Assembly: GCA_016716005.1 (NCBI GenBank)
Contig: JADJXE010000001.1
Span: 1,377,001-1,441,000, forward strand
Direction of reading: 5' to 3'
DNA length: 64,000 bases
DNA from: Acidimicrobiales bacterium
GTDB taxonomy: Bacteria; Actinomycetota; Acidimicrobiia; Acidimicrobiales; JADJXE01
In this document: one piece after another, positions 1-8,921 of the stretch
How positions within the stretch are numbered: position 1 is the stretch's first letter
How the letters are laid out: every line of letters starts with the position of its first letter
Notes under the pieces: generated by a model
Databases searched by the model: none
What the model was told of the DNA's origin: nothing
What the model saw: only the letters and a program-made list of their open reading frames with translations
Made by a program: the position numbers and the translations under genes

Positions 1-725
1 TCCCGCCGCAGGGCCACCACCTGCTCGTGGGCCGGCCCGGGCACGCTCGTGGCGACACCTGCCGCGGCGTCGTGCAGACCGGCCACGGCCACCTCGTCGG
101 CGGTGGCCCACTCCACGTCCTCCGGCTCGCCGAGGCCGGCGCGGGCGTGGAACGCGGTGCGGGTGTACCCGGGCACGAGCACGGTGGCGGTCACGCCGGT
201 GCCGGCCAGCTCCTCGCCCAGGCTGTGGGTGAAGGAGAGGGTGAAGGCCTTGCTGGCAGCGTACGTGGCGAGCATGGGCGCCACCTGGAAGGCCGCGGTC
301 GACGCCACGTTCAGCACCGCTCCCCGACCGGCGTCGATCATGGGCCCCAGCGCGGCCCGCGTGAGCCGCACGACCGCCAGCACGTTGAGGCACACGAGGG
401 CGGCCTCCTCCTCCGGGGAGGACCGGTGGAACGGCCCCGCACGGGTCGCACCGGCCGCGTTCACGAGGAGGTCGACGGCCGGGGCGGCCGAGGCCAGGCG
501 AGCCTCGACGACGGCGATGCCCTCCGGCGTGGACAGGTCGGCCGCCAGCGCCTCGGCGCGGACCCCGTGCCGGCCGCGCAGGTCGGCGGCCAGGGCGTCG
601 AGACGGTCGGCCCCCCGGGCCACCAGCAACACCGAGGTGCCGGCGGCCGCCAGGGAGCGGGCGCAGGCCTCGCCGATCCCGCTCGTGGCCCCGGTGACGA
701 GCGCCGACGACCAGCGGGCGCTCAT
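1..725 (-). CDS. Short-chain dehydrogenase/reductase, 3' end cut by window edge
   Basis: This is a classical SDR oxidoreductase using NAD(P)(H); the substrate cannot be told. Reading from the ATG at 725, the cofactor motif TGATSGIG lies at residues 11-18, NAAG at 89-92, the catalytic Ser at about 142 and the YAASK motif (Tyr155, Lys159) in the usual order. About 241 codons are present and no stop is reached before base 1, so only the extreme C-terminus should be missing, since family members are usually 240-280 residues. The ATG overlaps the stop of the upstream gene by four bases (ATGA), so the two are probably translationally coupled. SDR fold certain; specific reaction unknown. Confidence 0.88.
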   Translation of the reverse strand, partial: MSARWSSALVTGATSGIGEACARSLAAAGTSVLLVARGADRLDALAADLRGRHGVRAEALAADLSTPEGIAVVEARLASAAPAVDLLVNAAGATRAGPFHRSSPEEEAALVCLNVLAVVRLTRAALGPMIDAGRGAVLNVASTAAFQVAPMLATYAASKAFTLSFTHSLGEELAGTGVTATVLVPGYTRTAFHARAGLGEPEDVEWATADEVAVAGLHDAAAGVATSVPGPAHEQVVALRR

Positions 726-1687
726 GACCGAGATCCCAGTGGCCGGCACAGGGCGACCCAGCCGGGCGCGGCACGAACGCCGCTGTCGGGCACCCATCCC
801 CGCCGGCGCAGCAGCGTCGCCAGCGCGCCCTCGGGCTGCTCGGTGCGCACGACCCGGCAGCCCGCCTCGACGAGCAGCGCCTGGAGATGGGCGAGCAGGT
901 GGCTGCCCACGCCGGTGGCTCGCTCGGGTGCCGCCACCACCAAGGCGCCCAGGTCGGCCGACCCGCCGGACCACCAGCCGGCGGCCACCCCGACGGGCCG
1001 CCCCTCGCGGCGGGCGGTGAGGGTGACGGGCACGGCGCCGGTCGGCGCGCCGACGGGCACGGCGCCGGACGGCGCCGTCAGGAGCCCGACCGCCTCCAGG
1101 TCCGGCTGCTCGCTGCGGGTCAGCACCAGCTCGAGGCCGCCCCGCCCCACGACGCGGGCCGGCCCGAACGCGGCGTCGGCCACCGGGCGCCAGCACCGGA
1201 GGCCGTCGTCGTCGCGCTCCTCGGCCAGCACGTGCACGCCAGCGATCTCCACGTCGGCCCGGTACCCGTCGAGCACGGCCAGCGCGGCGCCGATGCGCTC
1301 CGGGGCGAGGTCCTCGGCCAGCGTCACGTGGGGGACGAACGGCCACGGCGCGGGTCGCGCGAGCGGCCCTGCGAGCACCCGGTCGCGCAGGGCCCGCAGG
1401 CCGTCGACGTCGCCGCCGACGGCCAGGTGGACCACCGGCGAGTCGGGATGGAAGGTGGCCACCGGCCCCAGGCGCAGATCGAGGGGGTGCGCCCGCTCGG
1501 CCGCGGCGCGCACCACGTCCAGCGCGACGGGGACGTCGGCCTCGCGCACGTTCACCGGGTTCGCCAGCGTGACGTGCGGCGACACCACGACGCCGGCAAC
1601 GCGACGCAGGGCTCGCCGGAGGCCGTCGACCTCGCGGCACGCCGGCTCGGGGACGAGGAGCACGACGCCGAGCCGGACCCGAGGCAC
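722..1687 (-). CDS. 2H-phosphoesterase / GNAT acetyltransferase fusion protein
   Basis: A 321-residue two-domain protein. Residues 1 to about 175 look like a LigT/CPDase-type 2H phosphoesterase (2'-5' RNA ligase superfamily), with the two signature tetrads SPHVTL (His38, Thr40) and VPHVTL (His120, Thr122) correctly spaced. Residues about 185-321 resemble a GNAT N-acetyltransferase, with an acetyl-CoA loop RATGVGSHLL and the aromatic C-terminal strand. The linker contains a small Ala/Gly/Pro/Val repeat, from a short GC-rich DNA duplication near 1030-1075. It lies directly downstream of the ATP synthase operon and is coupled by ATGA to the SDR gene. Natural substrates of either domain are unknown. 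It could act on cyclic-phosphate RNA ends or nucleotides, but that is inference. Confidence 0.75.
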   Translation of the reverse strand: MPRVRLGVVLLVPEPACREVDGLRRALRRVAGVVVSPHVTLANPVNVREADVPVALDVVRAAAERAHPLDLRLGPVATFHPDSPVVHLAVGGDVDGLRALRDRVLAGPLARPAPWPFVPHVTLAEDLAPERIGAALAVLDGYRADVEIAGVHVLAEERDDDGLRCWRPVADAAFGPARVVGRGGLELVLTRSEQPDLEAVGLLTAPSGAVPVGAPTGAVPVTLTARREGRPVGVAAGWWSGGSADLGALVVAAPERATGVGSHLLAHLQALLVEAGCRVVRTEQPEGALATLLRRRGWVPDSGVRAAPGWVALCRPLGSRS

Positions 1688-1715
1688 CCGAGCAGGCTAC
1701 GGGCAGCCGGGGCCG

Positions 1716-2123
1716 TCAGTGGGCGGCGGCGCGCCCCGCCCCGGCGACCTGCAGGCGCACGTCGGCCTTGCGGAGGTCGCGGGCGGCCTCGGCGTCGCCG
1801 GGGGCGCGCTTCAGGCGCGCCTCGGCGTCGGCCCGGGCTTCCTCGGCCCGGGCCACGTCGATCTGCGACGCCAGCTCGGCCATGTCGGAGAGCACGGTGA
1901 CCTTGCCGTGACTGACCTCGACGAAGCCGCCGTGCACCGCGATGGCCTCGTCGCCGTCCTCCTGGATCACCCGCAGGGCGGCCACGTCGAGCGCCCCGAT
2001 GAACGGCGCGTGCCCGGGAAGGAAGCCGATCTCGCCGCCGCCGGCGGTGCGGGCGACCACCATCGACGCCTCCCCCGTCCAGAGCACCTGCTCCGGCGAG
2101 ACGACCTCCACGCGCAGGGCCAT
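1716..2123 (-). CDS. atpC: ATP synthase F1 subunit epsilon
   Basis: Central-stalk subunit of the F1 sector that couples rotation and inhibits ATP hydrolysis. The 135-residue product has the N-terminal beta-sandwich (MALRVEVVSPEQVLWTGEA, then the GEIGFLPGHAPFIGAL signature) and a C-terminal two-helix region rich in Ala, Arg and Glu (about residues 88-130). It is the last gene of the ATP synthase operon and starts immediately after the atpD stop codon with no intergenic bases, which indicates coupled translation. Length and motifs are normal for the family. Confidence 0.96.
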   Translation of the reverse strand: MALRVEVVSPEQVLWTGEASMVVARTAGGGEIGFLPGHAPFIGALDVAALRVIQEDGDEAIAVHGGFVEVSHGKVTVLSDMAELASQIDVARAEEARADAEARLKRAPGDAEAARDLRKADVRLQVAGAGRAAAH

Positions 2124-3563
2124 CTACGACTCCTGCAGCTGCTTGGCCTTGGCCAGCACCGAGTCGGCGTTGCCGACGTTCAGGAAGGCCTGCTCGGGAA
2201 CCTCGTCCAGCTCGCCCTCGACGAGCATCTCGAAGCTCTCGACCGTCTCCTCGACGGGCACGTAGATGCCGCTCATGCCGGTGAAGACCTCGGCCACGAA
2301 GAAGGGCTGCGACAGGAAGCGCTGCACCTTGCGGGCCCGGGCCACGATGATGCGGTCCTCCTCGGAGAGCTCGTCGAGGCCGAGGATGGCGATGATGTCC
2401 TGGAGCTCCTTGTAGCGCTGCAGCACCTCCTGCACCCGGCGGGCCACGTCATAGTGGCGATCGCCCACCACCTCGGGAGCGAGGATGTTGGACGTGGACG
2501 CCAGCGGGTCGACCGCCGGGTAGATGCCCAGGGCGGCGATCTGGCGGCTCAGCTCGGTGGTGGCGTCGAGGTGGGTGAAGGTGGTGAAGGGCGCCGGGTC
2601 GGTGTAGTCGTCGGCGGGCACGTAGACGGCCTGCAGCGACGTGATGGCCCGGCCGCGGGTGGAGGTGATGCGCTCCTGCAGCTCGCCCATCTCGTCGGCC
2701 AGGGTGGGCTGGTAGCCCACGGCCGAGGGCATGCGGCCGAGCAGCGTCGACACCTCGGAGCCGGCCTGCACGAAACGGAAGATGTTGTCGACGAAGAGCA
2801 GCACGTCCTGGTTCTTCACGTCACGGAAGTACTCGGCCATGGTGAGGGCCGAGAGGGCCACCCGCAGGCGCACGCCGGGCGGCTCGTCCATCTGGCCGTA
2901 GACAAGCGCGGCCTTGTCGATGACCCCCGACTCCTGCATCTCCAGCCACAGGTCGGTCCCCTCGCGGGTGCGCTCACCCACCCCGGCGAACACCGACACG
3001 CCGCCGTGCTGCTGGGCGACCCGGCGGATCATCTCCTGGATGAGCACCGTCTTGCCCACGCCGGCCCCGCCGAACAGACCGATCTTGCCGCCCTGGACGT
3101 ACGGCTCGAGGAGGTCGATCACCTTGATGCCGGTCTCGAACATCTGGGCCCGGGGCTCGAGGTCCTCGAACAGCGGCGGCTCGCGGTGGATCTCCCAGCG
3201 GGTGTCGCCCTCGACGGGCTGGCCCTCGGTGTCGAGGGGCTCGCCGATCACGTTGAACACGTGGCCCAGGGTCGCGTTGCCCACGGGCACGGTGATGCCC
3301 CGCCCGGTGTTGCGCACCGGCGTCCCCCGCTTCAAGCCGTCGGTGGGCTTCATGCAGATGGCCCGCACCCGCCCCTCGCCGATCTGCTGGGCGACCTCGG
3401 CGGTCACGAGGACCTCCTGGCCCTCGATGTCGATGGTCATCTGCAGCGCGACGTTGATCTCCGGCAGGGCGTGCGGAGGGAACTCCACGTCGACGACGGG
3501 GCCGGCGATGGCGACGACGCGCCCGTCCTTCAGGTCGGTCTCCGGCTCGGTGGTCAGGGCCAT
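2124..3563 (-). CDS. atpD: ATP synthase F1 subunit beta
   Basis: Catalytic F1 subunit that makes ATP from ADP and phosphate at the inner face of the cytoplasmic membrane. The 479-residue protein carries the Walker A loop GGAGVGKT at residues 165-172, the Walker B region around LLFVDNIFRF, the ALVYGQMDEPPG block and the C-terminal DELSEED regulatory segment (GLDELSEEDR), all intact. ATG start at 3563. The 45-base gap to atpG upstream is the normal operon spacing here. The translated opposite strand of this and neighbouring genes stays open for kilobases, which is a composition artefact. Confidence 0.98.
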   Translation of the reverse strand: MALTTEPETDLKDGRVVAIAGPVVDVEFPPHALPEINVALQMTIDIEGQEVLVTAEVAQQIGEGRVRAICMKPTDGLKRGTPVRNTGRGITVPVGNATLGHVFNVIGEPLDTEGQPVEGDTRWEIHREPPLFEDLEPRAQMFETGIKVIDLLEPYVQGGKIGLFGGAGVGKTVLIQEMIRRVAQQHGGVSVFAGVGERTREGTDLWLEMQESGVIDKAALVYGQMDEPPGVRLRVALSALTMAEYFRDVKNQDVLLFVDNIFRFVQAGSEVSTLLGRMPSAVGYQPTLADEMGELQERITSTRGRAITSLQAVYVPADDYTDPAPFTTFTHLDATTELSRQIAALGIYPAVDPLASTSNILAPEVVGDRHYDVARRVQEVLQRYKELQDIIAILGLDELSEEDRIIVARARKVQRFLSQPFFVAEVFTGMSGIYVPVEETVESFEMLVEGELDEVPEQAFLNVGNADSVLAKAKQLQES

Positions 3564-3608
3564 GCTGGGTGCGCTCCTCGGTGGCGTGTCGTGGGTGCTC
3601 GGGCGGGG

Positions 3609-4568
3609 TCAGGCGGACAGCTGGAAGCGGCGGTCCTCGAGCGGGTGCTCGGCCTTCTTGGTCGACTTCAGGGCCTCCGCGCCACCGACCACCTCCATGA
3701 TCTCGGTGGTGATGGCGTCCTGGCGGGCCCGGTTCATGGTGCGCCTGAGGGTCTTGATGAGGTCCTCGGCGTTGTCGGTCGCCGACTTCATGGCCCGCTG
3801 GCGGAAGGCGTGCTGCGACGCCGCCGCATTCAGCAGCGCCGCGAACACGCGGGCCTCGACGTAGCGGGGCAGCAGCCGCTCGAGGATCGCCGCCGGGCCG
3901 GGCTCGAACTCGTAGTCGGCGGGCGGCGCCGCGCCGCCGGCGGCCGACGCCGGCTTGGCGTCGCCCCCCTCGAGCAGCTGCGGATCGAGCGGGATCAACG
4001 GGCGCTCCACGACCTCCTGCGAGCCCGACGAGACGAAGCGGGTGTAGATGAGCTTCACCAGGTCGACCTCGCCGCTGTCGTACAGGGCCTGCACCTGCTG
4101 GGCGACGGCTCGGGCGTCCTCGTAGGTGGGCTGCTCGGTGAAGCCGCCGTGCACGCCGCCGATGCGGTAGCCGCGGAAGCGGAAGTAGCGCTCCACCTTG
4201 CGGCCGACGACGATCAGGCTGTAGTCGCGGCCGCGGTCGGCCTCCTCTTTGATCTCGCCCTCGCCGGCCCGGATCACACCGGCGTTGTAGGCGCCGCAGA
4301 GGCCGCGGTCGGCCCCGATCACCACGTGGGCCACCCGGCGGATCTCCGGGCGGGGGACGAGCAGCGGGCTGTCGACGCTGCCGCCCGCGGCAGCCAGGTC
4401 GCGCACCACCTCGGTGATGGCCTCGCTGTAGGGCACGGCCTGGGCCACCCGCTGCTGGGCCTTCACGATGCGGCTGGCCGCGATCAGCTCCATGGCGCGG
4501 GTGATCTTCTTGGTGGCCTCCACGCTGCGGATGCGCCGCCGCAGGATCCGTTCCTGGCCGCCCGGCAT
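3609..4568 (-). CDS. atpG: ATP synthase F1 subunit gamma
   Basis: Rotor shaft of F1. The 319-residue protein begins with the conserved GGQERILRRRIRSVEATKKITRAMELIAASR coiled-coil region (shown here only as the family signature; key residues are the RIRS and ITRAMEL blocks), has the central GADRGLCGAYN motif and ends with the typical helix containing MNRARQDAITTEIMEVVGGAEAL. An Ala/Gly/Pro-rich insertion at about residues 205-230 lengthens the middle of the protein relative to the usual 290-300 residues. It lies between atpA and atpD as expected. Confidence 0.96.
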   Translation of the reverse strand: MPGGQERILRRRIRSVEATKKITRAMELIAASRIVKAQQRVAQAVPYSEAITEVVRDLAAAGGSVDSPLLVPRPEIRRVAHVVIGADRGLCGAYNAGVIRAGEGEIKEEADRGRDYSLIVVGRKVERYFRFRGYRIGGVHGGFTEQPTYEDARAVAQQVQALYDSGEVDLVKLIYTRFVSSGSQEVVERPLIPLDPQLLEGGDAKPASAAGGAAPPADYEFEPGPAAILERLLPRYVEARVFAALLNAAASQHAFRQRAMKSATDNAEDLIKTLRRTMNRARQDAITTEIMEVVGGAEALKSTKKAEHPLEDRRFQLSA

Positions 4569-4604
4569 GCCCTACCCCGTTCCTCGCTCGTCCCTGATCG
4601 CCGG

Positions 4605-6200
4605 CTACTCGGTGGCCAGCGTCTTGTCGGAGGCGGCCTCACCGAGGGCGTCCTCCTCGATGGTGGCGACGTCGACCTCGTCGCCCGCCTTGGTGGTCGT
4701 GCGGAACCGGGAGGCGAACTCGTCGAGGGCGGCCTTGATCCCCGCCGGCAGCGTGCCGTCGTCGCGGATCTCGGCCAGGAGGCCGGGATGGGCCACCTGC
4801 ACGTACGCGAGCAGCTCCTGCTCGAAGCGCCTCACGTCGTGCACGGGGATGACGTCGAGGTAGCCGTTGGTGCCGGCGTAGATCGACACCACCTGCAGGT
4901 CGACGGTCATGGGCGAGTTCAGCCGCTGCTTGAGCAGCTCGGTGAGCCGGTAGCCCCGCTCCAGCTGGGCGGCCGACACCTTGTCGAGCTCGGACCCGAA
5001 CGTGGCGAAGGCCTCGAGCTCGCGGAACTGGGCCAGGTCGAGCTTGAGGGTGCCCGACACCGACTTCATGGCCTTGATCTGGGCCGCGCCACCCACCCGC
5101 GACACCGAGATCCCCACGTCGACCGCGGGCCGGACCCCCGCCTTGAACAGGTCGTCCTGCAGGTAGACCTGGCCGTCGGTGATCGAGATCACGTTGGTCG
5201 GGATGTAGGCCGACACGTCGCCGGCCTTGGTCTCGATGACGGGGAGGGCCGTGAGCGACCCGGCGCCCAGCTCGTCGTTCAGCTTGGCGGCCCGCTCGAG
5301 CAGGCGGCTGTGCAGGTAGAACACGTCGCCCGGGTAGGCCTCGCGGCCGGGCGGGCGGCGCAGCAGCAGCGCCAGCTGGCGGTAGGCCTCGGCCTGCTTG
5401 GAGAGGTCGTCGTAGACGATCAGGGCGTGCTCGCCGTTCTCCATCCAGTGCTGGCCCATGGCGCACCCGCCGTAGGGGGCGAGGTACTTGAACGGGGCCG
5501 ACTCCGACGCCGGCGCCGACACCACCACCGTGTAGTCCATGGCGCCGTGGGCGGCGAAGGTGGCGACGGTCTGGGCGACCGTGGAGCCCTTCTGCCCGAT
5601 GGCCACGTAGATGCACTTCACGCCCTGACCTTTCTGGTTCAGGATCGTGTCGATGGCGATGGTGGTCTTGCCGGTCTTGCGGTCGCCGATGATGAGCTCG
5701 CGCTGACCCCGCCCGATCGGGGTCATGGCGTCGATGGCCTTGATGCCGGTCTGCAGCGGCTCGTGCACCGGCTTGCGGCCGGCGATGCCCGGGGCCTGGA
5801 TCTCCATGCGGCGCATCGGCGCGCCGATGATGGGGCCCTTGCCGTCGATCGGCTCGCCGAGCCCGTTGACGACCCTCCCGAGCAGGGCGTCGCCGACGGG
5901 CACGGAGAGGATGCGGCCGGTGGACTTGACGGCGTCGCCCTCCTCGATGCCGCTCGTCTCACCCAGGATCACGGCGCCGATCGACTCCTCGTCGAGGTTC
6001 AGGGCCAGGCCCAGCGTGCCGTTCTGGAACTCGAGCAGCTCGTTCACGGCGGCGCCCGGCAGGCCCGAGACCCGCGCGATGCCGTCGCCGACCTCGAGGA
6101 TGCGCCCGACCGTCTCGGTCTCGAGCGCGGGCTGGAAGCCCTCGAGGTGCTTCTGGAGCACCGAGGCGATGTCGGACGTGTTGATGGTCAGCTCGGCCAT
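4605..6200 (-). CDS. atpA: ATP synthase F1 subunit alpha
   Basis: Non-catalytic nucleotide-binding F1 subunit. The 531-residue product has Walker A GDRKTGKT at residues 172-179, the ATP synthase alpha/beta signature region (around PAVDVGISVSRVGG, residues about 355-370) and a full C-terminal helical domain. The C-terminal tail after residue 505 is acidic and slightly longer than the typical bacterial alpha. ATG at 6200, preceded by a short 49-base gap from atpH. No defects seen. Confidence 0.98.
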   Translation of the reverse strand: MAELTINTSDIASVLQKHLEGFQPALETETVGRILEVGDGIARVSGLPGAAVNELLEFQNGTLGLALNLDEESIGAVILGETSGIEEGDAVKSTGRILSVPVGDALLGRVVNGLGEPIDGKGPIIGAPMRRMEIQAPGIAGRKPVHEPLQTGIKAIDAMTPIGRGQRELIIGDRKTGKTTIAIDTILNQKGQGVKCIYVAIGQKGSTVAQTVATFAAHGAMDYTVVVSAPASESAPFKYLAPYGGCAMGQHWMENGEHALIVYDDLSKQAEAYRQLALLLRRPPGREAYPGDVFYLHSRLLERAAKLNDELGAGSLTALPVIETKAGDVSAYIPTNVISITDGQVYLQDDLFKAGVRPAVDVGISVSRVGGAAQIKAMKSVSGTLKLDLAQFRELEAFATFGSELDKVSAAQLERGYRLTELLKQRLNSPMTVDLQVVSIYAGTNGYLDVIPVHDVRRFEQELLAYVQVAHPGLLAEIRDDGTLPAGIKAALDEFASRFRTTTKAGDEVDVATIEEDALGEAASDKTLATE

Positions 6201-6249
6201 GCGGTCGCTTCCTTGGACTCGGACTGGGTGGGGGCGGGGTGGGCGTGGG

Positions 6250-6777
6250 CTAGAGGAGCTCGCGGAGCTGGTCGATGCGGCGGCGGACCGACCCGTCGAT
6301 GACGGTGTCGCCCACCTGGGCGACGAGGCCGCCCATCACGCTCGGGTCGACGATCACCCGCACGTCGATCCGCTTGCCGGTGGCCCGCGAGAGGGCGTCG
6401 GCCAGGCGTTGGCGCTGGTCGTCGGACAGCGGGATGGCCGAGCGGACCTCGGCCACCTCCTGGTCGCGCTCGTGGGCGGCCAGGGCGACCACCCGGTCGG
6501 CGATCGCCGGCAGGTCACGGCCCCGGCCGGCGCCCACCACGAACGAGACCAGGCTCGTGGTGACGTCCGACGCCCGCCCGCCCAGCAGGTCCTCGACGAT
6601 GGCCTGCCGGCGCTCGAGGGGGATCAGCTGGTCGACGAGGGTGTCGCGCAGCGCCTCGGACGACTCCAGGGTGCGGGCGAACCGGAACAGCTCGTCGACG
6701 ACGTCGTCGAGCCGGCCCTCGGCCCGCGCCACCTCGACGAAGGCCCGGGCGTAGCCGTCGGCGCGCTGGGCCGACAT
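6250..6777 (-). CDS. atpH: ATP synthase F1 subunit delta
   Basis: Peripheral-stalk subunit joining F1 to the b-subunit stalk (OSCP family). The 175-residue length is typical. The N-terminal helical domain starts with RADGYARAFVEVARAEGR and the C-terminal part has the family pattern VDPSVMGGLVAQVGDTVIDGSVRRRIDQLRELL in its last 33 residues (key residues Gly-Gly, Gly-Asp, Asp-Gly-Ser). Unlike Mycobacterium, where delta is fused to a b-type segment, here delta is a separate short protein. Its ATG shares a base with the atpF stop codon, so the two are coupled. Confidence 0.95.
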   Translation of the reverse strand: MSAQRADGYARAFVEVARAEGRLDDVVDELFRFARTLESSEALRDTLVDQLIPLERRQAIVEDLLGGRASDVTTSLVSFVVGAGRGRDLPAIADRVVALAAHERDQEVAEVRSAIPLSDDQRQRLADALSRATGKRIDVRVIVDPSVMGGLVAQVGDTVIDGSVRRRIDQLRELL

Positions 6778-7400
6778 CAGTTGGTCGACGCCGTCCCCAC
6801 CTCGGAGATGTAGCGCTCGACGAGCGCCTCCGAGGTCGGACGGTCGAGGCTCTGCTGGACGATGCGCTCGGCGGCACCGATGGCCAGCTGGGCCACCTGG
6901 CCCCGCAGGTCGTCGATGGCCCGCTCCCGCGAGAGGCGGATGTCCTCCGCCGCCCGCTGGCGCTGCTCGGCGATGTCGGCCTCGGCGCGGGCCTGCAGGT
7001 CGGCCTTGACGACGTCGGCCTGCTGGCGGGCCTCCTCGATGATCCGGGCGGCCTCGTTGCGGGCATCGGCCAGCTTGGCCTCGTACTCCGCCTGCGCCGC
7101 CTGGGCCTGCTCGCGCGCCCGCTCGGCCTCGTCGAGGTCGTCGCGGATCCGCTCGCTGCGGGCCTCCATGGCCTTGGTGATGCCGGGGAGCGCGAACTTC
7201 CAGAGCAGGAAGAGCAGGATCAGGAAGGCCAGCCCACCCCAGATGATCTCCTTGGTCTCGGGGAGGATCGGGTTGGGTGCCTCCTGGGCGTGACCCTCGC
7301 CGCCCTCCTCCTCCTCCTGGGCCAGCTCGACACCGGCGTCGGAGAGGACGACCTGGAGCGCGCCGTCGGCCGACGTGAGGACATGTGCGATCACGGGCAC
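6777..7400 (-). CDS. atpF: ATP synthase Fo subunit b
   Basis: Peripheral-stalk b subunit, 207 residues. An acidic N-terminal segment is followed by one membrane helix at about residues 53-70 (IIWGGLAFLILLFLLWKFAL) and then a long charged coiled coil rich in Ala, Arg, Glu and Gln to the end. Two GTG starts are possible, at 7400 and 7394. The second has the better-spaced GAGG ribosome-binding sequence (8 bases), so the protein may be two residues shorter. It sits four bases after atpE. Confidence 0.94.
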   Translation of the reverse strand: MPVIAHVLTSADGALQVVLSDAGVELAQEEEEGGEGHAQEAPNPILPETKEIIWGGLAFLILLFLLWKFALPGITKAMEARSERIRDDLDEAERAREQAQAAQAEYEAKLADARNEAARIIEEARQQADVVKADLQARAEADIAEQRQRAAEDIRLSRERAIDDLRGQVAQLAIGAAERIVQQSLDRPTSEALVERYISEVGTASTN

Positions 7401-7404
7401 GACC

Positions 7405-7668
7405 TCACGCGAACTTCAGGAGGATGAACACGACGAAGCCGATCAGGGCGAGGGCCTCGGTGAAGGCGATGCCCAGGAACATCGTCGTGCGGACCATGCC
7501 AGCGGCCTCGGGCTGGCGGGCCATGGCCTGGACCGACTGGCCGACCAGGTAGCCGATGCCGAGGGCCGGGCCGATGGCCGCGAGGCCGTAGGCGAAGCCC
7601 GATGACAGGGCCTCCTGGCCGGAGACGTAGTCGGCGTTGAATGCCGCCTGGGCGAGGATGTCATGCAT
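7405..7668 (-). CDS. atpE: ATP synthase Fo subunit c
   Basis: Proteolipid that forms the rotor ring. The 87-residue product has two membrane helices, a Gly-rich first helix (AAIGPALGIGYLVG) and the ion-binding carboxylate Glu71 in the second helix (GIAFTEALALIGF). The absence of the Na+-binding pattern (no Gln/Ser-Thr pair beside the Glu) suggests proton coupling, which is inference. ATG at 7668. The usual GxGxGxG pattern of the first helix is partly replaced (Gly-Pro-Ala-Leu-Gly-Ile-Gly). Confidence 0.96.
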   Translation of the reverse strand: MHDILAQAAFNADYVSGQEALSSGFAYGLAAIGPALGIGYLVGQSVQAMARQPEAAGMVRTTMFLGIAFTEALALIGFVVFILLKFA

Positions 7669-7683
7669 GGGGGCTCGGGTCTC

Positions 7684-8454
7684 CTAGTGCTCGGGATGGA
7701 GGGAACCGCCGATGTACACACCGGCGAGGATGCTGAAGATGTAGGCCTGCAGGAAGGCCACCAGCAGCTCGAAGCCCGTCATCATCGTCAGCATGATGAA
7801 GGGGAAGGGCAGGAAGATCGCGTACCAGGCCTTGGCCCAGAGGGCCGCGGTGAGCACGGCGAAGGTCACCAGCAGGATGTGGCCGGCCAGCAGGTTGGCG
7901 AAGAGACGGACCGCCAGGGAGAAGGGCCGCACCAGGAACACCGACACGAACTCGATCGGCGTCACCAGGATGTAGATGGGCTTGGGCACGCCCGGTGGGA
8001 ACAGGGTGCTCTTCAGGTAGCCGCCGACGCCCTGGTGCTTGAAGCCCACGGCGATGAACAGCACGTACACGATCAGCGTGAGCATCGCCGGGATGGCCAT
8101 CCGGGCGGTCGCCGGCATCTGCACGGCGGGGATGATCCCGAAGATGTTGCTGAAGAAGATGAAGAAGAACAGCGCCAGCATCAGCGGCGTGTACCGCATG
8201 CCATCGGGCCCGATGGTGGGCATGATGACCTCTTTGCGGATGAACTCGACCGAGATCTCCATCAGGTTCTGCAGGCCCCGGGGCACCATCTGCTTCTTGG
8301 CGCCCAGGAAGAACAGCAGCAGGGTGAGCCCGGCCGAGACCAGGGTGATGATCGCGATCTTGTTGAACCCGTAGGGGGTTCCCTCGAAGGCGATGTCGGG
8401 CCAGTTGAGGATCTCTCCGATGGGCGGGAACTCGAGCGCGTAGACGGGGAGCAC
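7684..8454 (-). CDS. atpB: ATP synthase Fo subunit a
   Basis: Stator channel subunit of Fo. I start it at the GTG at 8454 (256 residues, normal length). An AGGAG ribosome-binding site lies 11 bases upstream at 8466-8470, inside the end of the preceding gene, and the reading frame further upstream is compositionally a shadow of that gene. The product has five to six membrane helices and the essential Arg in the SLAVRLFANLLAGHILLV block (equivalent to E. coli Arg210). The start is the only uncertain point, as the frame stays open upstream to 8607. Confidence 0.95.
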   Translation of the reverse strand: MLPVYALEFPPIGEILNWPDIAFEGTPYGFNKIAIITLVSAGLTLLLFFLGAKKQMVPRGLQNLMEISVEFIRKEVIMPTIGPDGMRYTPLMLALFFFIFFSNIFGIIPAVQMPATARMAIPAMLTLIVYVLFIAVGFKHQGVGGYLKSTLFPPGVPKPIYILVTPIEFVSVFLVRPFSLAVRLFANLLAGHILLVTFAVLTAALWAKAWYAIFLPFPFIMLTMMTGFELLVAFLQAYIFSILAGVYIGGSLHPEH

Positions 8455-8462
8455 GACGAGGG

Positions 8463-8921
8463 CTACTCCTTGGTGCTGCCCACCGGGCGGTGCCCGGGCT
8501 TGAGGGCGGGGAAGGCGAGCGACGCGGAGACGTACTTCAGCTCCCAGGCCAGCAGGCCCAGGTATGCCACGACGAGGGTGAGGCATAGCGGGATCGGCTC
8601 CACCCACGGCTGGTCGATGACCAGCAGGACGATCGCCATGATGATCGCGAGGCGGGCGAGGAACCCGCCCAGGGCCGCCCCCATGAGCAGGCCCAGCGAG
8701 ATCCGGGCCGCCCAGGCGAGCATCGCGGCGGAGAGCGCGAAGTTGGCGAGCACGATGGCCACGGCGAGGCCGGCGGACAGCGCGCCGTCGACCCCCCAGA
8801 AGATGAACCCGACCAGCACGAACAGCGGTGCCACGGGCAGGCCGCGACGCACCATGTCGTGGGCGATCTGCTGCTCGGGGGCCGGCCCCTCGAAGCGGGT
8901 GAGGAACGGATCGCCGCTCAC
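8463..8921 (-). CDS. Small ATP-synthase-linked membrane protein (AtpI-like)
   Basis: A 152-residue protein with four predicted membrane helices (about residues 30-48, 52-72, 78-100 and 108-130), starting at the GTG at 8921 that overlaps the stop of the upstream gene (GTGA). Sequence identity to named families is weak by eye. Its position directly before atpB matches the small AtpI/Rv1303-type proteins that precede atpB in actinobacteria and are thought to help Fo or c-ring assembly. Its 3' end carries the ribosome-binding site of atpB, so expression of the two is linked. The function is inferred from position and topology only. Confidence 0.7.
   Translation of the reverse strand: MSGDPFLTRFEGPAPEQQIAHDMVRRGLPVAPLFVLVGFIFWGVDGALSAGLAVAIVLANFALSAAMLAWAARISLGLLMGAALGGFLARLAIIMAIVLLVIDQPWVEPIPLCLTLVVAYLGLLAWELKYVSASLAFPALKPGHRPVGSTKE

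Noticed and set aside
27..6302. A 2091-codon open frame on the plus strand
   Set aside because: It runs antisense through the ATP synthase genes, has a repetitive His/Gly/Val/Leu/Asp composition and no domains. It is the expected shadow of high-GC genes on the other strand.
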